From NCBI RefSeq assembly GCF_013402875.1, contig NZ_CP058579.1, positions 3,286,001-3,350,000 on the forward strand: DNA of 64,000 nucleotides. Reading direction: 5' to 3'. The notes under the pieces were generated by a model. The model was not told the DNA's origin and ran no database searches. It saw nothing but the letters and a program-made list of their open reading frames with translations. The position numbers and the translations under genes are program-made. This document shows, piece after piece, positions 40,862 through 49,377 of this stretch. This DNA comes from Halorarum salinum. GTDB lineage: Archaea; Halobacteriota; Halobacteria; Halobacteriales; Haloferacaceae. Position 1 is the first letter of the stretch. Each line of letters begins with the position of its first letter.

Positions 40862-41284
40862 TCACCGGACGACCGTGACCGTGCCGGGTGCGCGGCGGAC
40901 CACCTGCTCGGCGACGCTCCCGAGCAGCACGCGCGACACGCCGGTCCGCCCGTGGCTTCCGAGTACGACGTGGTCGAACCCGTGCTCCTCCGCGTAGTCG
41001 ACGATGCCCCGGGCCGGGTGGCCGACGATCGTGTCCGTCGTGACGTCGATGCCCTCGGCGTCGGGGTGCTCCAGCAGTTCCTCGAACAGTTCCTCGGCCC
41101 GTCGCTCACCCCTCGCGATGACCTCGTCCCAGTCGACGAGGGGACCGGTCTCGAAGGCACCGGTGTACCGCTCCGGGTTGACGACGTGCAGGAGCGTGAT
41201 CGGCTCGTCGGCGTGCCCGTGGAACGCGTACTCCGCCGCCCTCCGACCGGGGTCGGAGTCGTCGCACGCGACCAGCACTGCCAT
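40862..41284 (-). CDS. Universal stress protein (UspA family)
   Basis: 140 residues, a single Usp domain: MAVLVACDDSDPGRRAAEYAF at the start and the ATP-binding loop LGSHGRTGVSRVLLGSVAEQVVRRAPGTVTVVR at the end (G-x2-G-x9-G-S/T pattern). It likely binds ATP and responds to stress. Three further Usp domains or proteins are in the window. Confidence 0.92.
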   Translation of the reverse strand: MAVLVACDDSDPGRRAAEYAFHGHADEPITLLHVVNPERYTGAFETGPLVDWDEVIARGERRAEELFEELLEHPDAEGIDVTTDTIVGHPARGIVDYAEEHGFDHVVLGSHGRTGVSRVLLGSVAEQVVRRAPGTVTVVR

Positions 41285-41490
41285 GCCCGTAGTTCGCGCC
41301 GCCCCGAGATAAAGCCGGGAGGTGCCCCCGGGGGGCGAGGCGGGACGGGGAGCGGACGAACGTCTCGGCGGGGGCCGTGCGGATCATCGACCGTCCCGCC
41401 ACGTCCCGGTGACGTCGGCGCCACCCGGTGAACCCCACGTCCGCGAAGCTATATCAGGGTCACCCGCCAACGTCCGATACTGACTCGTCA

Positions 41491-41574
41491 ATGAGCGACG
41501 CCCACCACGACCGCCGGACGGCCCCGACCCCACGGGACCTCGCCCGACGTGGACGGCCGGCGGGGTTCCGATGA
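41491..41574 (+). CDS. Candidate 27-residue upstream ORF coupled to the VOC gene
   Basis: ATG at 41491 reads MSDAHHDRRTAPTPRDLARRG and ends with TGA overlapping the ATG of the next gene (ATGA at 41571). A CTATATC box at about 41449-41455 puts the transcript start near 41478, so this would be its first ORF. It is basic, with no known domain. It may be translated and coupled, or only 5' leader. Confidence 0.35.
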   Translation: MSDAHHDRRTAPTPRDLARRGRPAGFR

Positions 41575-42410
41575 CGCGGACGGCCGCCGTCCCGGACGCC
41601 GCACGCATCGGCCGCACGGCGCTCCGCGTCGCCGACCTCGGGGCGACGACCGCCTTCTACCGAGACGTCGTCGGCCTGACGGTCCAGTCGAAGGGCGAGG
41701 CGACGGCGACGCTCGGCGCCGGCGGGACGCCGCTGCTGGTGCTCGAGGGGGACGAGGAAGCGCCCCTCCGTTCCCGCGACGGGACGGGACTGTTCCACAA
41801 CGCGTTCAGGCTCCCCTCGAGGGGTGCGCTGGGCGGGGCGCTCGACCGGATCCGGGACCGGTGGACCCTCGACGGCGCCTCCGACCACCTCGTGAGCGAG
41901 GCCCTCTACCTCGCCGACCCCGAGGGGAACGGCGTGGAGGTGTACTGGGACAAACCTCGGGAGGAGTGGCCGCGTGCGGACGACGGGACGGTGCGGATGG
42001 ACACGCTGCCGCTCGATCCGGAGGCCGTCGCCGCGGGATCGGACGGGGCCCCGGAGGCGCCCCCCGGAACGACGGTCGGACACGTCCACCTGGAGGTGTC
42101 CTCGATCGACGCGACGCGGGCGTTCTACGTCGACACGCTGGGGTTCGACGTCCAGTTCGAGTCGGGGAGCGTGCTGTTTCTCGCGGCGGGGGACTACCAC
42201 CACCACATCGGCGCGAACACGTGGAACGGCCGGTCGCAACCTGCCGACGGCCGCGGACTGGCGTGGTTCGAGATCGTTCTGCCGGACGAGGCGGCGCTCT
42301 CGTCGCTCCGCCGCGGGCTGGCGGACGCCGACGTGGCGGTCACGGAACTCGACGACGGCGTCGAGGTAGCCGACCCGGACGGGATCCGCGTCCGACTCCG
42401 GGCCGAGTAG
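41571..42410 (+). CDS. VOC-family protein, catechol 2,3-dioxygenase/CatE-like
   Basis: 279 residues consisting of two VOC halves: IGRTALRVADLGATTAFYRDVVGLTV near the start and VGHVHLEVSSIDATRAFYVDTLGFDVQF at about 165. The metal ligand His is in VGHVHLEV, a His pair in YHHHIGANTW and a Glu in WFEIVLPD. This matches CatE-type extradiol dioxygenases and glyoxalase-like enzymes; the substrate is not determined. A micro-ORF precedes it in the same transcript. Confidence 0.85.
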   Translation: MTRTAAVPDAARIGRTALRVADLGATTAFYRDVVGLTVQSKGEATATLGAGGTPLLVLEGDEEAPLRSRDGTGLFHNAFRLPSRGALGGALDRIRDRWTLDGASDHLVSEALYLADPEGNGVEVYWDKPREEWPRADDGTVRMDTLPLDPEAVAAGSDGAPEAPPGTTVGHVHLEVSSIDATRAFYVDTLGFDVQFESGSVLFLAAGDYHHHIGANTWNGRSQPADGRGLAWFEIVLPDEAALSSLRRGLADADVAVTELDDGVEVADPDGIRVRLRAE

Positions 42411-42452
42411 TCCGGCCCGTCGCCGGAGCCGTTCCCGAACGGAAACCCGGCC

Positions 42453-42767
42453 TCACCTGATCCGGCGCACCTGCACGGCGATGCCGTAGCCCGAGAGCAG
42501 CAGCAGGACGAGGTTGAACGCCGCGTGGAACAGCGAGCGGTACTCGTGGACGATCCACTGGTCGATGGTCGAGGAGGCCGCGAGGTAGAATCGCAGGCCG
42601 GCGACCACCGCGAGCAGCACCAGCGCGACGAGCGCGGCGCGGTTCAACAGCCCCGTCAGGTCGCGACCGGCGCTCTCGCCCGGGGCGTCGTGCCCGGCGG
42701 TCGCGCCGCCGGTCGCGGTCCGTTCCTCGTGCTGGTCCGTCGAATCGTGAGTTGGCGTGTCAGTCAT
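42453..42767 (-). CDS. Two-helix membrane protein co-operonic with the DUF7490 gene
   Basis: 104 residues. The first 36 residues are polar and acidic, followed by helices at about 42-62 (RAALVALVLLAVVAGLRFYLA) and 78-98 (FHAAFNLVLLLLSGYGIAV). The middle loop HEYRSLFHAAFN is conserved-looking. Its ATG overlaps the stop of the DUF7490/PGF-CTERM gene, so the two are co-translated. Function is unknown. Confidence 0.65.
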   Translation of the reverse strand: MTDTPTHDSTDQHEERTATGGATAGHDAPGESAGRDLTGLLNRAALVALVLLAVVAGLRFYLAASSTIDQWIVHEYRSLFHAAFNLVLLLLSGYGIAVQVRRIR

Positions 42768-43771
42768 TCGGATCTCCTCCGTGTGAGCAGCGCGCTCGCG
42801 AGCAGCGCGACGACCGCCAGCGCGGCCGTGAACCCGGGCGTGTCGACGTCCGTCTCCCGTCTCGCCCCGTCCTCGCTCCCGCCTCGTTCGGCCCCGTCGT
42901 CCGTGAAGTCGCCGACCTCGAACTCCACCTCGCGCTCGGTCTCGTTCGCGGAGATGGTCTCCCGGGGGTCGAGGTTGGCCACCGAGCGGGCCGAGTCGAC
43001 GAGCACGCCGTCCCTGTACAGCGCGGCGTCGACGTAGTAGTTGTACTCCGAGGGGACGGTGAGCGTCGTCTCGGCGTTCGCGGTCCGACCGGGCCTGATG
43101 GCGCCGGCGTCGACGCTCGCCCGGTCGGCGACGAGGTTCGAGTCGGCCTGCCGGAGGACGAGCTCGACCCGGAGGTCGCCGCTCTCCCCGTCGCCGCCGT
43201 TCGTGAGCGAGGCCGCCACGCGCAGGGTCGTCCGGTCGTCCTCGACGGAGTCGACCGACACGGCCAGCGGGGGAACCACGTCGCTCACCGTGAAGCGGAC
43301 GTCCGTCTCGGCGTACGCCGGCGCGAGCGCGTTCACCCCCCGCACCTCCGTCGAGCTGCGGTCGACGCGCTCGCCGTCGCGGAAGACGACCGTCTCCAGT
43401 TCGTAGCCGCCCTCGCGGTCGACCCGGAGGGTGGCGTTCACCGGCACCGACCCGTCGCCCTCCATCGTCCCCACGTCGACGGTCCGCTCGTCGGTCAACA
43501 GCCCGGACTCGGCGTCGTAGGCTCGGTAGCGGACCGTGACGTTCTCGGTCGGGTTACCCCCGTGGTCGACGCGGCCGTGCAGTCGGAGTTCGGCGGTAGC
43601 GCCGGAGATCTCGCCGGGCGCGACCGCGACCTCCTCCACGCTCACGCGGCCGGGCCGGACCGGGTCGTCCTCGGCGGGGGACGCGAGGACGCCGGGCCCG
43701 ACGAGGGCGGCGAGGAGGGCGATCGCGAGCACGCCGGCGGCGCCGGCCGCCAGCAGTCTCTCGCGTGACAT
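42764..43771 (-). CDS. Surface protein with DUF7490-type repeats and PGF-CTERM anchor
   Basis: 335 residues. A signal-anchor (ERLLAAGAAGVLAIALLAALVGPGVLA) is followed by beta-rich repeats (ATAELRLHGRVDHGGNPTENVTVRYRAYDAESG; LRVELVLRQADSNLVADRASV) typical of DUF7490. The C-terminus is a sorting signal of the PGF-CTERM kind: TPGF, hydrophobic stretch, then RRR. ArtA (archaeosortase) would cut and lipid-link it at the cell surface. Role unknown, probably a cell-envelope or binding protein. It forms an operon with the two-helix protein downstream. Confidence 0.8.
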   Translation of the reverse strand: MSRERLLAAGAAGVLAIALLAALVGPGVLASPAEDDPVRPGRVSVEEVAVAPGEISGATAELRLHGRVDHGGNPTENVTVRYRAYDAESGLLTDERTVDVGTMEGDGSVPVNATLRVDREGGYELETVVFRDGERVDRSSTEVRGVNALAPAYAETDVRFTVSDVVPPLAVSVDSVEDDRTTLRVAASLTNGGDGESGDLRVELVLRQADSNLVADRASVDAGAIRPGRTANAETTLTVPSEYNYYVDAALYRDGVLVDSARSVANLDPRETISANETEREVEFEVGDFTDDGAERGGSEDGARRETDVDTPGFTAALAVVALLASALLTRRRSE

Positions 43772-43900
43772 GCTCGCGGCTTCTCGAACCCGCGGTAAAT
43801 GCTTTGTGCGATGACACGGCGCGACGGAGTCCGGTGGTAGCGTCGTCGGCCGGGCGGAGTCGGCGGTATCGTTATCGGCCGGGCGGACCCACTTCGTGGC

Positions 43901-44299
43901 ATGCTGTTCGTACTCGCGACCGACTCGGTCCACACGAGCGAGCTCCTCTGTGGCTACCTGCGCGTCCGCCTGCAGGAGGGCGACGAGGTCCACGCGGTGA
44001 ACTCGAAGCGGGGCGGCGACAGGACGGACGCCGACGAGATGCGCGAGGGCGAGGACGCCCTGGAGGCGGTCGAGCAGCGTCTGGCGGACGTGGTCCCCGT
44101 CGAGGTCCACCAGTACGTGCGGGGGAACGACCCCGCCGAGGACGTGCTCGCGCACGCCGGGAAGGTGGACGCCGACGAACTCGTCGTCGGCATCCGGAAG
44201 CGGAACCCGACCGCGAAGGTGGTGTTCGGCAGCGTCGCCCAGGACGTGCTGTTGCGCTCGAACCTGCCGATGCGCGTCGTTCCGCGGGAGTCGGCGTGA
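43901..44299 (+). CDS. Universal stress protein
   Basis: 132 residues. The N-terminus is MLFVLATDSVHTSELLCGYL. The nucleotide loop ELVVGIRKRNPTAKVVFGSVAQDVLLRSNLPMRVVPR is a variant Usp motif with I-R-K-R in place of the usual G-S-H-G. It starts 130 bases from the divergent PGF-CTERM gene. Cys in LLCGYL is unusual but not diagnostic. Confidence 0.85.
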   Translation: MLFVLATDSVHTSELLCGYLRVRLQEGDEVHAVNSKRGGDRTDADEMREGEDALEAVEQRLADVVPVEVHQYVRGNDPAEDVLAHAGKVDADELVVGIRKRNPTAKVVFGSVAQDVLLRSNLPMRVVPRESA

Positions 44300-44514
44300 G
44301 TTCGTGACGGGAAGTGGCGGTCGGTCGCGGTCGTGCTCGGCGGATTCCTTCCCTCACGTCGGGATGGGTTCTACCGCCACGGCATCCTCGAAATCCCCTC
44401 CAGCGCCAACCCGAGATCACCGAGCGAGCTACCGTTCGATTCCACTGCCCGAATCGGCACGCCCGCTCGCGTCTTGTCGAAACTCCCTTGGACACGGGTG
44501 ACGGTACTCGACCC

Positions 44515-44994
44515 ATGTCCACGGACGCCCTCGACGAACTCGATTTCGGCATCCTCCATCTGCTCCAGGAGGATGCCCGCAACACGTCGCCGGTCGACAT
44601 GGAGGAGCTCCTGCCCGTCTCCGATACGACCATCCGGAATCGGATCGAGAAGCTGGAGGAGCGGGGCGTCATCAAGGGATACGTCCCGTTGATCGACTAC
44701 GAAGCGGCCGGCTTTCCACTGCGCGTCAAACTCGTCTGCACCGCTCCCGTCCGGGAGCGGTCAGCGCTTGCCGGGGAGGTGCTACAACTGTCCCACGTCG
44801 TCGACGTCGAGGAGATGTTGAGTGCCCGCGAGAACATCCGCGTCCAGGTCGTGACGAACAAGTCGGAGGAACTCAACGAAGTAACGTCCCAGTTGGACGC
44901 GCTGGGCCTCACGATCGAGCGGGAGAGCATCCTGCGGGAAACTCACTCGCGCCCCTTCAACCATTTCGGCGAGAACATGGTCTCGAACGAATAG
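44515..44994 (+). CDS. Lrp/AsnC-family transcriptional regulator
   Basis: 159 residues from MSTDALDELDFGILHLLQEDARNTS. The N-terminal wHTH (VDMEELLPVSDTTIRNRIEKLEERGVIKGYVPLIDYEAAGF) leads into the RAM/AsnC ligand-binding fold (LRVKLVCTAPVRERSALAGEVLQLSHVVDVEEML). It probably senses an amino acid or other small ligand. The 215-base upstream gap shows no gene. It marks the left end of the AT-richer accessory stretch to 49377. Confidence 0.85.
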   Translation: MSTDALDELDFGILHLLQEDARNTSPVDMEELLPVSDTTIRNRIEKLEERGVIKGYVPLIDYEAAGFPLRVKLVCTAPVRERSALAGEVLQLSHVVDVEEMLSARENIRVQVVTNKSEELNEVTSQLDALGLTIERESILRETHSRPFNHFGENMVSNE

Positions 44995-45077
44995 CGAGTC
45001 CCCTCCGAGGTTACGTTATACCGGGTAAGCTTCGAATATTCAACCCCTTATATATTGTAAAGGTCGTCGAGCCAGAT

Positions 45078-45089
45078 AATTGGACAATT
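45078..45089. promoter_or_regulatory. Palindrome AATTG-GA-CAATT next to the HalOD1 promoter
   Basis: A perfect five-base inverted repeat sits immediately upstream of the TATA-like CTTTTACC (about 45090-45097), which is 27 bases before the ATG at 45121. This position overlaps the BRE, so a bound repressor would block transcription. Confidence 0.45.
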
Positions 45090-45120
45090 CTTTTACCGTC
45101 TGCAAACTTGCGGGCGGTCG

Positions 45121-45384
45121 ATGGAGCCACCGAGAGAAACGCAACCTGTCGCTCGGGAGGATGTTATCATACATCGAATCGTGTCCGCGATCTCGGAGGC
45201 TGCCAACGTCGCCACCACCGAACTGTCGACGCCACTCGACGAGGTCGTGGATGCTGACGGGCTCGTCCAGTTACTTTCCAACGGCGACGAGACGATTCGT
45301 GTCACGTTCCAGTACCAGCAGTACGTAGTCGAGGCACACGGTGACGGCGTCGTCGAGGTCACCGATTCCGGGGGTGGGGACTGA
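45121..45384 (+). CDS. HalOD1 output-domain protein
   Basis: 87 residues, essentially only the domain: IHRIVSAISEAANVATTELSTPLDEVVDADGLVQLLSNGDETIRVTFQYQQYVVEAHGDGVVEV. The DxVDADGL step and terminal beta hairpin are diagnostic of HalOD1. A TATA box and an overlapping palindrome stand just upstream. The next gene, encoding a small Cys protein, starts one base after its stop. Confidence 0.85.
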   Translation: MEPPRETQPVAREDVIIHRIVSAISEAANVATTELSTPLDEVVDADGLVQLLSNGDETIRVTFQYQQYVVEAHGDGVVEVTDSGGGD

Positions 45385-45385
45385 G

Positions 45386-45586
45386 ATGTACTACTGTGTC
45401 TGTCAGACCTGCAGGGAGGACGACCTCGTCGAGGAGTTCGAGCGGGCACAGGAGTACTTCAACGAGCATGCGGAACGGCGGTGTGAGGTCGAGATCGTCA
45501 ACGTCGAATTCGCCGACGAGCAGCGGAGGCCCGACCCACCGAGATCCACCCCCTCGCCGGAGAGCGCGCCACCCGCGGACGAATAG
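45386..45586 (+). CDS. Small cysteine protein co-operonic with HalOD1
   Basis: 66 residues, MYYCVCQTCREDDLVEEFERAQEYFNEHAERRCEVEIVNVE followed by a Pro/Ser tail. Three N-terminal Cys (CVCQTC), the HAERRC segment and the EIVNV strand match a widespread haloarchaeal family of one-domain zinc-binding-like proteins. It lies one base after the HalOD1 stop, so the two are surely co-transcribed. Function unknown. Confidence 0.7.
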   Translation: MYYCVCQTCREDDLVEEFERAQEYFNEHAERRCEVEIVNVEFADEQRRPDPPRSTPSPESAPPADE

Positions 45587-45686
45587 AAGACCGTCGGGCG
45601 TCGTCACCCGAGAGTTCCTTTCCGACCTTCCGTTCGCGTGACGGACACTGAGAAGAATCTGCGAAGTCACTGACGTTGAGCACCAA

Positions 45687-46067
45687 TTAGTCGTAGTGGT
45701 GTGGCAGGACTTGTATCTCGCCCTGCTCGATGAGGACCCTGACGGCGTACCCTCGACAACACGTCTCAAATGGCCGGGTGACCGAATCCTGGTTGGTATC
45801 CACGTAGAGACGATATCTCGTATCGTTCGCTAACAAACCTTCTCGTCGTAACTCCTCTCCGGACGCGAGCGTAGCTGAGTGATTAAGGACGGTTGTACTC
45901 TTGCCGAGATCCGAGAGGGAAAGGTCAATCTGCACCGACTGCGACTGCAAATTCGCCACCTGCAGATTACTCCGATACAACAGATTGCTACTGAAGAGAC
46001 CAATGGTACCGATTCCAGCCGCTCCAGTTACCCCACCAGCCAGAAGTTTCCGCCTGCTCACAGTCAT
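45687..46067 (-). CDS. Probable exported protein with Tat-like signal, unknown function
   Basis: 126 residues from MTVSRRKLLAGGVTGAAGIGTIGLF, a short twin-arginine-like leader (SRRKLL) and hydrophobic core without a lipobox Cys. The mature part is short and beta-rich (LQVANLQSQSVQIDLSLSDLGKSTTVLNHSATL, YRLYVDTNQD, YAVRVLIEQGEIQVLPH) with a CC pair (ETCCRGYA). A CATTTATT box about 27 bases upstream on the minus strand chooses this ATG over 46079. No family is recognised. Confidence 0.6.
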   Translation of the reverse strand: MTVSRRKLLAGGVTGAAGIGTIGLFSSNLLYRSNLQVANLQSQSVQIDLSLSDLGKSTTVLNHSATLASGEELRREGLLANDTRYRLYVDTNQDSVTRPFETCCRGYAVRVLIEQGEIQVLPHHYD

Positions 46068-46614
46068 TTTCTCAACCATCTCTGCAACTCAATAAATGTC
46101 TTCTGCGCCAAATCACCTACAACTACACAAGAGATACCTCTATTACCTGTACTGAGCGTTCGAACGATGTTGGCACGGGGAGTGGATTCCAGACAGCGGT
46201 GCACGAACCAGCCGCCAAGCAGGTCTGCTTACCTAGCGGTGATGGCTGCAAAGTAAGCCTGTTCCGTCAGTTCGTGAAGAGGGTTCGAGTTCTCAGGACC
46301 GACAGTCGGGACCCGCGTCGAAGTCACCACCGGAACGACTCTCGGAGACGGACGGCCAACCCCTCTTCGACGGCATGTCGGGGCGTGCATCTTTCTACTT
46401 CCCAACTCTGGAGTTCGTTCAATAATTCCCGAAGTAAGGGAGTTCAGGCGAAATGGTTGTTTGAAACTCATTTATGGATGTGATAATAAAAAGCAATGGG
46501 AGTTTTAGAGAAGACGGCTCGTAAATCTCCGGCTTCAGCCGACTCGTTCACATCGTGTTGTGGTCGGTGCGGCCCGCACGGCGGTCACGAGTTCACCCTA
46601 TCAACACCGACAAC
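46068..46614. other. 547-base gap in AT-richer accessory DNA
   Basis: It carries the promoter of the minus-strand exported protein (46090-46100), a ten-base palindrome CGTTCGAACG at 46157-46166, and an AT-rich stretch at 46450-46510 that could start transcription to the right. Short frames are present, but none has a convincing start or similarity. Confidence 0.45.
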
Positions 46615-48375
46615 ATGAACCAGAATAACTCGGAGCCCGACTCCACCACAGAGCTGGGGCAAGACGATGACGCATCGACCGAGAACCACACGGATGCTAC
46701 CGAACCAATGGATTCGAACGAGAAGGTCTCGTTATCAAGGCGGGATACGTTGGCGTCGACCGCGGGATTCGGAGGGCTCGGGTTACACTCGCTTGTCGGA
46801 GGCGGTGGATCTCGTGCACTACGGAGTGAGTCCCCTCTACAGCTTACAAACCCTGGTTCCTATCCATGGCGGCAAGTTGCAACCCTGCTTCCGGATTTCA
46901 CTCGCCATGACGTCGAATCGGTTGCAGTGAGTGGTGACAACGCTGTTCTCGCTGGGTCCGAAGGAATCTTCTTCGATCGACGGGATGGCGAATGGAATCG
47001 AGACACGAACGTTCGCCCGGATATCGTCACACGGGACGTCGCTTTCGGTGTGGCTGCTTCGCTGAGTGGGGACACGGCGGTTATCGGAGCTCCGTACGAT
47101 ACTCCTACGTTTTCGGGGAGCGTGTACGTATACCGTCGACGGAATGGCGAGTGGACCCGGGAGACAAAGCTCGTTCCCGATGATGTCCGGGCAGGCGGCC
47201 GATTCGGACAATCCGTTGCGGTCAGTGGGAACACTGCTGTTATCGAAGCAAGAGGCTATGCAGGAGAGCTGGGAGCAGTATATGTGTTCAGTCGTCAAGG
47301 AGGTCAGTGGAGTCGAGAGGCGAAACTGGGTCCCAACGACGTGGAAGAGGAGCACGTGATGGGACGGTCGGTTGCAATCAGCGAGAATACGATTGTCATC
47401 GGAGTGTATGATAACGTATCGGGTGATGCGTATGTCTTCAGTCGCCAGAATGGACAATGGGAGCGTACAACGACACTGCATCCCGATGGAAAATCCTCCT
47501 ACAAGTTCGGGAACGCCGTGGCGGTGAACGAGGACACCGCCCTAATTGGGGCGATCGAGGACAATGGGTTTCGGGGGGCAGTGTACGTCTTCAACCGCTC
47601 CGGCGGCAGTTGGGATTCGGAAACGAAACTACGGCCGAACGATCCTCACCCAAGTAGCTGGTTTGGGCAGGCAGTTTCCATAGATGGAAACAGCGCCCTC
47701 GTCGGGGCACCTGGAGACCTATTCACCGTCGAGAATGGGGGCACCGCCGGACCTAAAAGTCTTCCTGGGTCAGCGTACGTGTTCGCTCGTGAAGATGGAG
47801 ACTGGACTCAATCCGGGAAACTGACTCCAATGTCCGAACAGTACGAGCGATTTGAGGAATTCGGCGCAACGGTTGCACTCAGCGAGGCCACGGCTCTCAT
47901 CGGTGCGTCACAAGACAAAGATCAAGAATTCGACCAAGCCTTGATGTTCAACTACGGAGGATATCAGGGTGAGACGTCCGAGCTCGTACCTGAATCGAGC
48001 ATCGAGTGTGGAGGGATGATCGAGTGCCACCTCGGGGACGATAGCGGCAGTGGACAGGACTCAACCGGATTCCCGTACGCTGATCATTTCTACGACGTTT
48101 ATTCGTTTTCGGGGAAACAACACGACATCGTGACGATCTCGATGGATATTGACTATTCAGGAGGCCGTACGGGCGAATCCCGCAATCCATACCTGATTTT
48201 ACTTGATCCGAGCCAAGGTGTCGTTGCTGCAGATGATGATAGCGGCCTGAGAAAGAACGCGCTCATCGCGACAGAACTCCCTGAAGATGGCGAGTACACG
48301 ATCGTTGCAACAAGTACTGAACCCGGACAAAAATTCGAATATTCGATCAGGCTCGGATGTGAGAACCCTGAATAG
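46615..48375 (+). CDS. Secreted seven-repeat FG-GAP beta-propeller with C-terminal PPC-like domain
   Basis: 586 residues. A Tat signal (LSRRDTLASTAGFGG) follows an acidic lead; starting at the second ATG (46708) would give a more usual leader. Seven repeats of the kind FGQSVAVSGNTAVIEA...GAVYVFSRQGGQW fill residues about 95-450, which fits a seven-bladed propeller. The end (HFYDVYSFSGKQHDIVTISMDIDY...DPSQGVVAADDDSG...YTIVATSTEPG) resembles the pre-peptidase C-terminal beta-sandwich. It probably acts as an extracellular adhesion or binding protein. GC content is visibly below the core genes. Confidence 0.8.
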   Translation: MNQNNSEPDSTTELGQDDDASTENHTDATEPMDSNEKVSLSRRDTLASTAGFGGLGLHSLVGGGGSRALRSESPLQLTNPGSYPWRQVATLLPDFTRHDVESVAVSGDNAVLAGSEGIFFDRRDGEWNRDTNVRPDIVTRDVAFGVAASLSGDTAVIGAPYDTPTFSGSVYVYRRRNGEWTRETKLVPDDVRAGGRFGQSVAVSGNTAVIEARGYAGELGAVYVFSRQGGQWSREAKLGPNDVEEEHVMGRSVAISENTIVIGVYDNVSGDAYVFSRQNGQWERTTTLHPDGKSSYKFGNAVAVNEDTALIGAIEDNGFRGAVYVFNRSGGSWDSETKLRPNDPHPSSWFGQAVSIDGNSALVGAPGDLFTVENGGTAGPKSLPGSAYVFAREDGDWTQSGKLTPMSEQYERFEEFGATVALSEATALIGASQDKDQEFDQALMFNYGGYQGETSELVPESSIECGGMIECHLGDDSGSGQDSTGFPYADHFYDVYSFSGKQHDIVTISMDIDYSGGRTGESRNPYLILLDPSQGVVAADDDSGLRKNALIATELPEDGEYTIVATSTEPGQKFEYSIRLGCENPE

Positions 48376-48642
48376 AAACTCAAGCGAGTCTTCGGTCCCC
48401 GGCGTGACGCCAAGTGGCAGCGGAGCGTTGGATGTCAGTGCTACAGTGAGAACGTCGGTCGCTGTCGGGGTTCCTCGCATTCCGGACGCGACGGTCGATT
48501 CCACGTCTCGTGTTTCGCCCAAGCCATTACAGCCGGCGGTAACAATGAGCAGAAATAAGAGCGCCGGGAGATCGTGACGCTTGGATAATAGGTTCGCATT
48601 GGAGTGCGCCGATGAGTGCTTTCCCTGTACATAGCCTTCCAT
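48376..48642 (-). pseudogene. Truncated lipoprotein gene fragment
   Basis: ATG at 48642 leads to SKRHDLPALLFLLIVTAGC, a good lipoprotein signal with lipobox TAGC, then a Thr/Ser-rich mature start (DVESTVASGMRGTPTATDVLTVAL). Past about 48376 the frame runs antisense into the FG-GAP coding sequence and no longer looks like protein. I read it as the 5' end of a lost lipoprotein gene; a real short lipoprotein ending at 48199 is the alternative. Confidence 0.35.
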
Positions 48643-48789
48643 CAGTCAGCCGCACGGGGCCACTTCCGAGAATCACCTAGTCGCGGTAACCGTCCGTCTG
48701 AATTGGCCTATCCACAGCCAATCCTGCTACTAGACATCTTCAACGACGAGTGATTGAATCCACCGCTAAACAGGCCTGCGAACTGGTTT

Positions 48790-49086
48790 TCAAGTTGCGT
48801 GGGAGGCGGACTCGGCAGGTTCGATACCGACTGTGTTCTCGCTGATCAGGACATGGTAGTCAGAGATCGTGAGCGAGATGGCGGTGAGGGCGTCGTTCCC
48901 GACGAGAGCGTCAAGCGCGTCAGTACCGACGTGCTCGCTAAGGGGAGTCTCGAGTACGTCTGCTGCCTTCCTCGGTTCGCCGTTTTCGAAGACGGCCATG
49001 GTTTCGATGATGGCCACACTCGGTGAGACAGTCGACCAATCATATTGGCGTTGCACTCCCTCAAATTGCGCGAAGTTGGGGGTCAT
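48790..49086 (-). CDS. HalOD1 output-domain protein
   Basis: 98 residues. STVSPSVAIIETMAVFENGEPRKAADVLETPLSEHVGTDALDALVGNDALTAISLTISDYHVLISENTVGIE follows the HalOD1 layout: helix, P-L-x-x-x-V-x-T-D-A-L, then the hairpin. The N-terminal 15 residues are variable. An AT-rich stretch (ACATAATAACG, minus strand) about 40 bases upstream may be the promoter. It is the fourth HalOD1 protein in the window and is adjacent to no sensor kinase. Confidence 0.75.
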   Translation of the reverse strand: MTPNFAQFEGVQRQYDWSTVSPSVAIIETMAVFENGEPRKAADVLETPLSEHVGTDALDALVGNDALTAISLTISDYHVLISENTVGIEPAESASHAT

Positions 49087-49377
49087 ACGGCTGAGTCAAT
49101 GCCGAAGACGGATGGGAGTATCGTTATTATGTGTACAGTAAGAATTCCCAATCAATCCCAACCCAACCAATCGATTCGGGCTTCACCTGTACGTAGCGAC
49201 GATCGGTGTCGAACCCGTCGTCGGTCGAGGGTTCGACGGAGCCTCACCGTTGCGAGCGTCAGCGTGGCCGATGGGATCCCTTCCGATCGAAAACTGCCGT
49301 CCGCTCGCCTCCCTAGCCGACTCGCTCGCGTCGCGCGCGCCGCCACATCGGTGATCGAGCCGAGCGGCGAGACGTCG

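Noticed and set aside
46199-46483. Possible transposase fragment before the propeller gene
   Set aside because: The frame has a few plausible phrases, but no catalytic residues, no terminal inverted repeats and no target duplication are visible.
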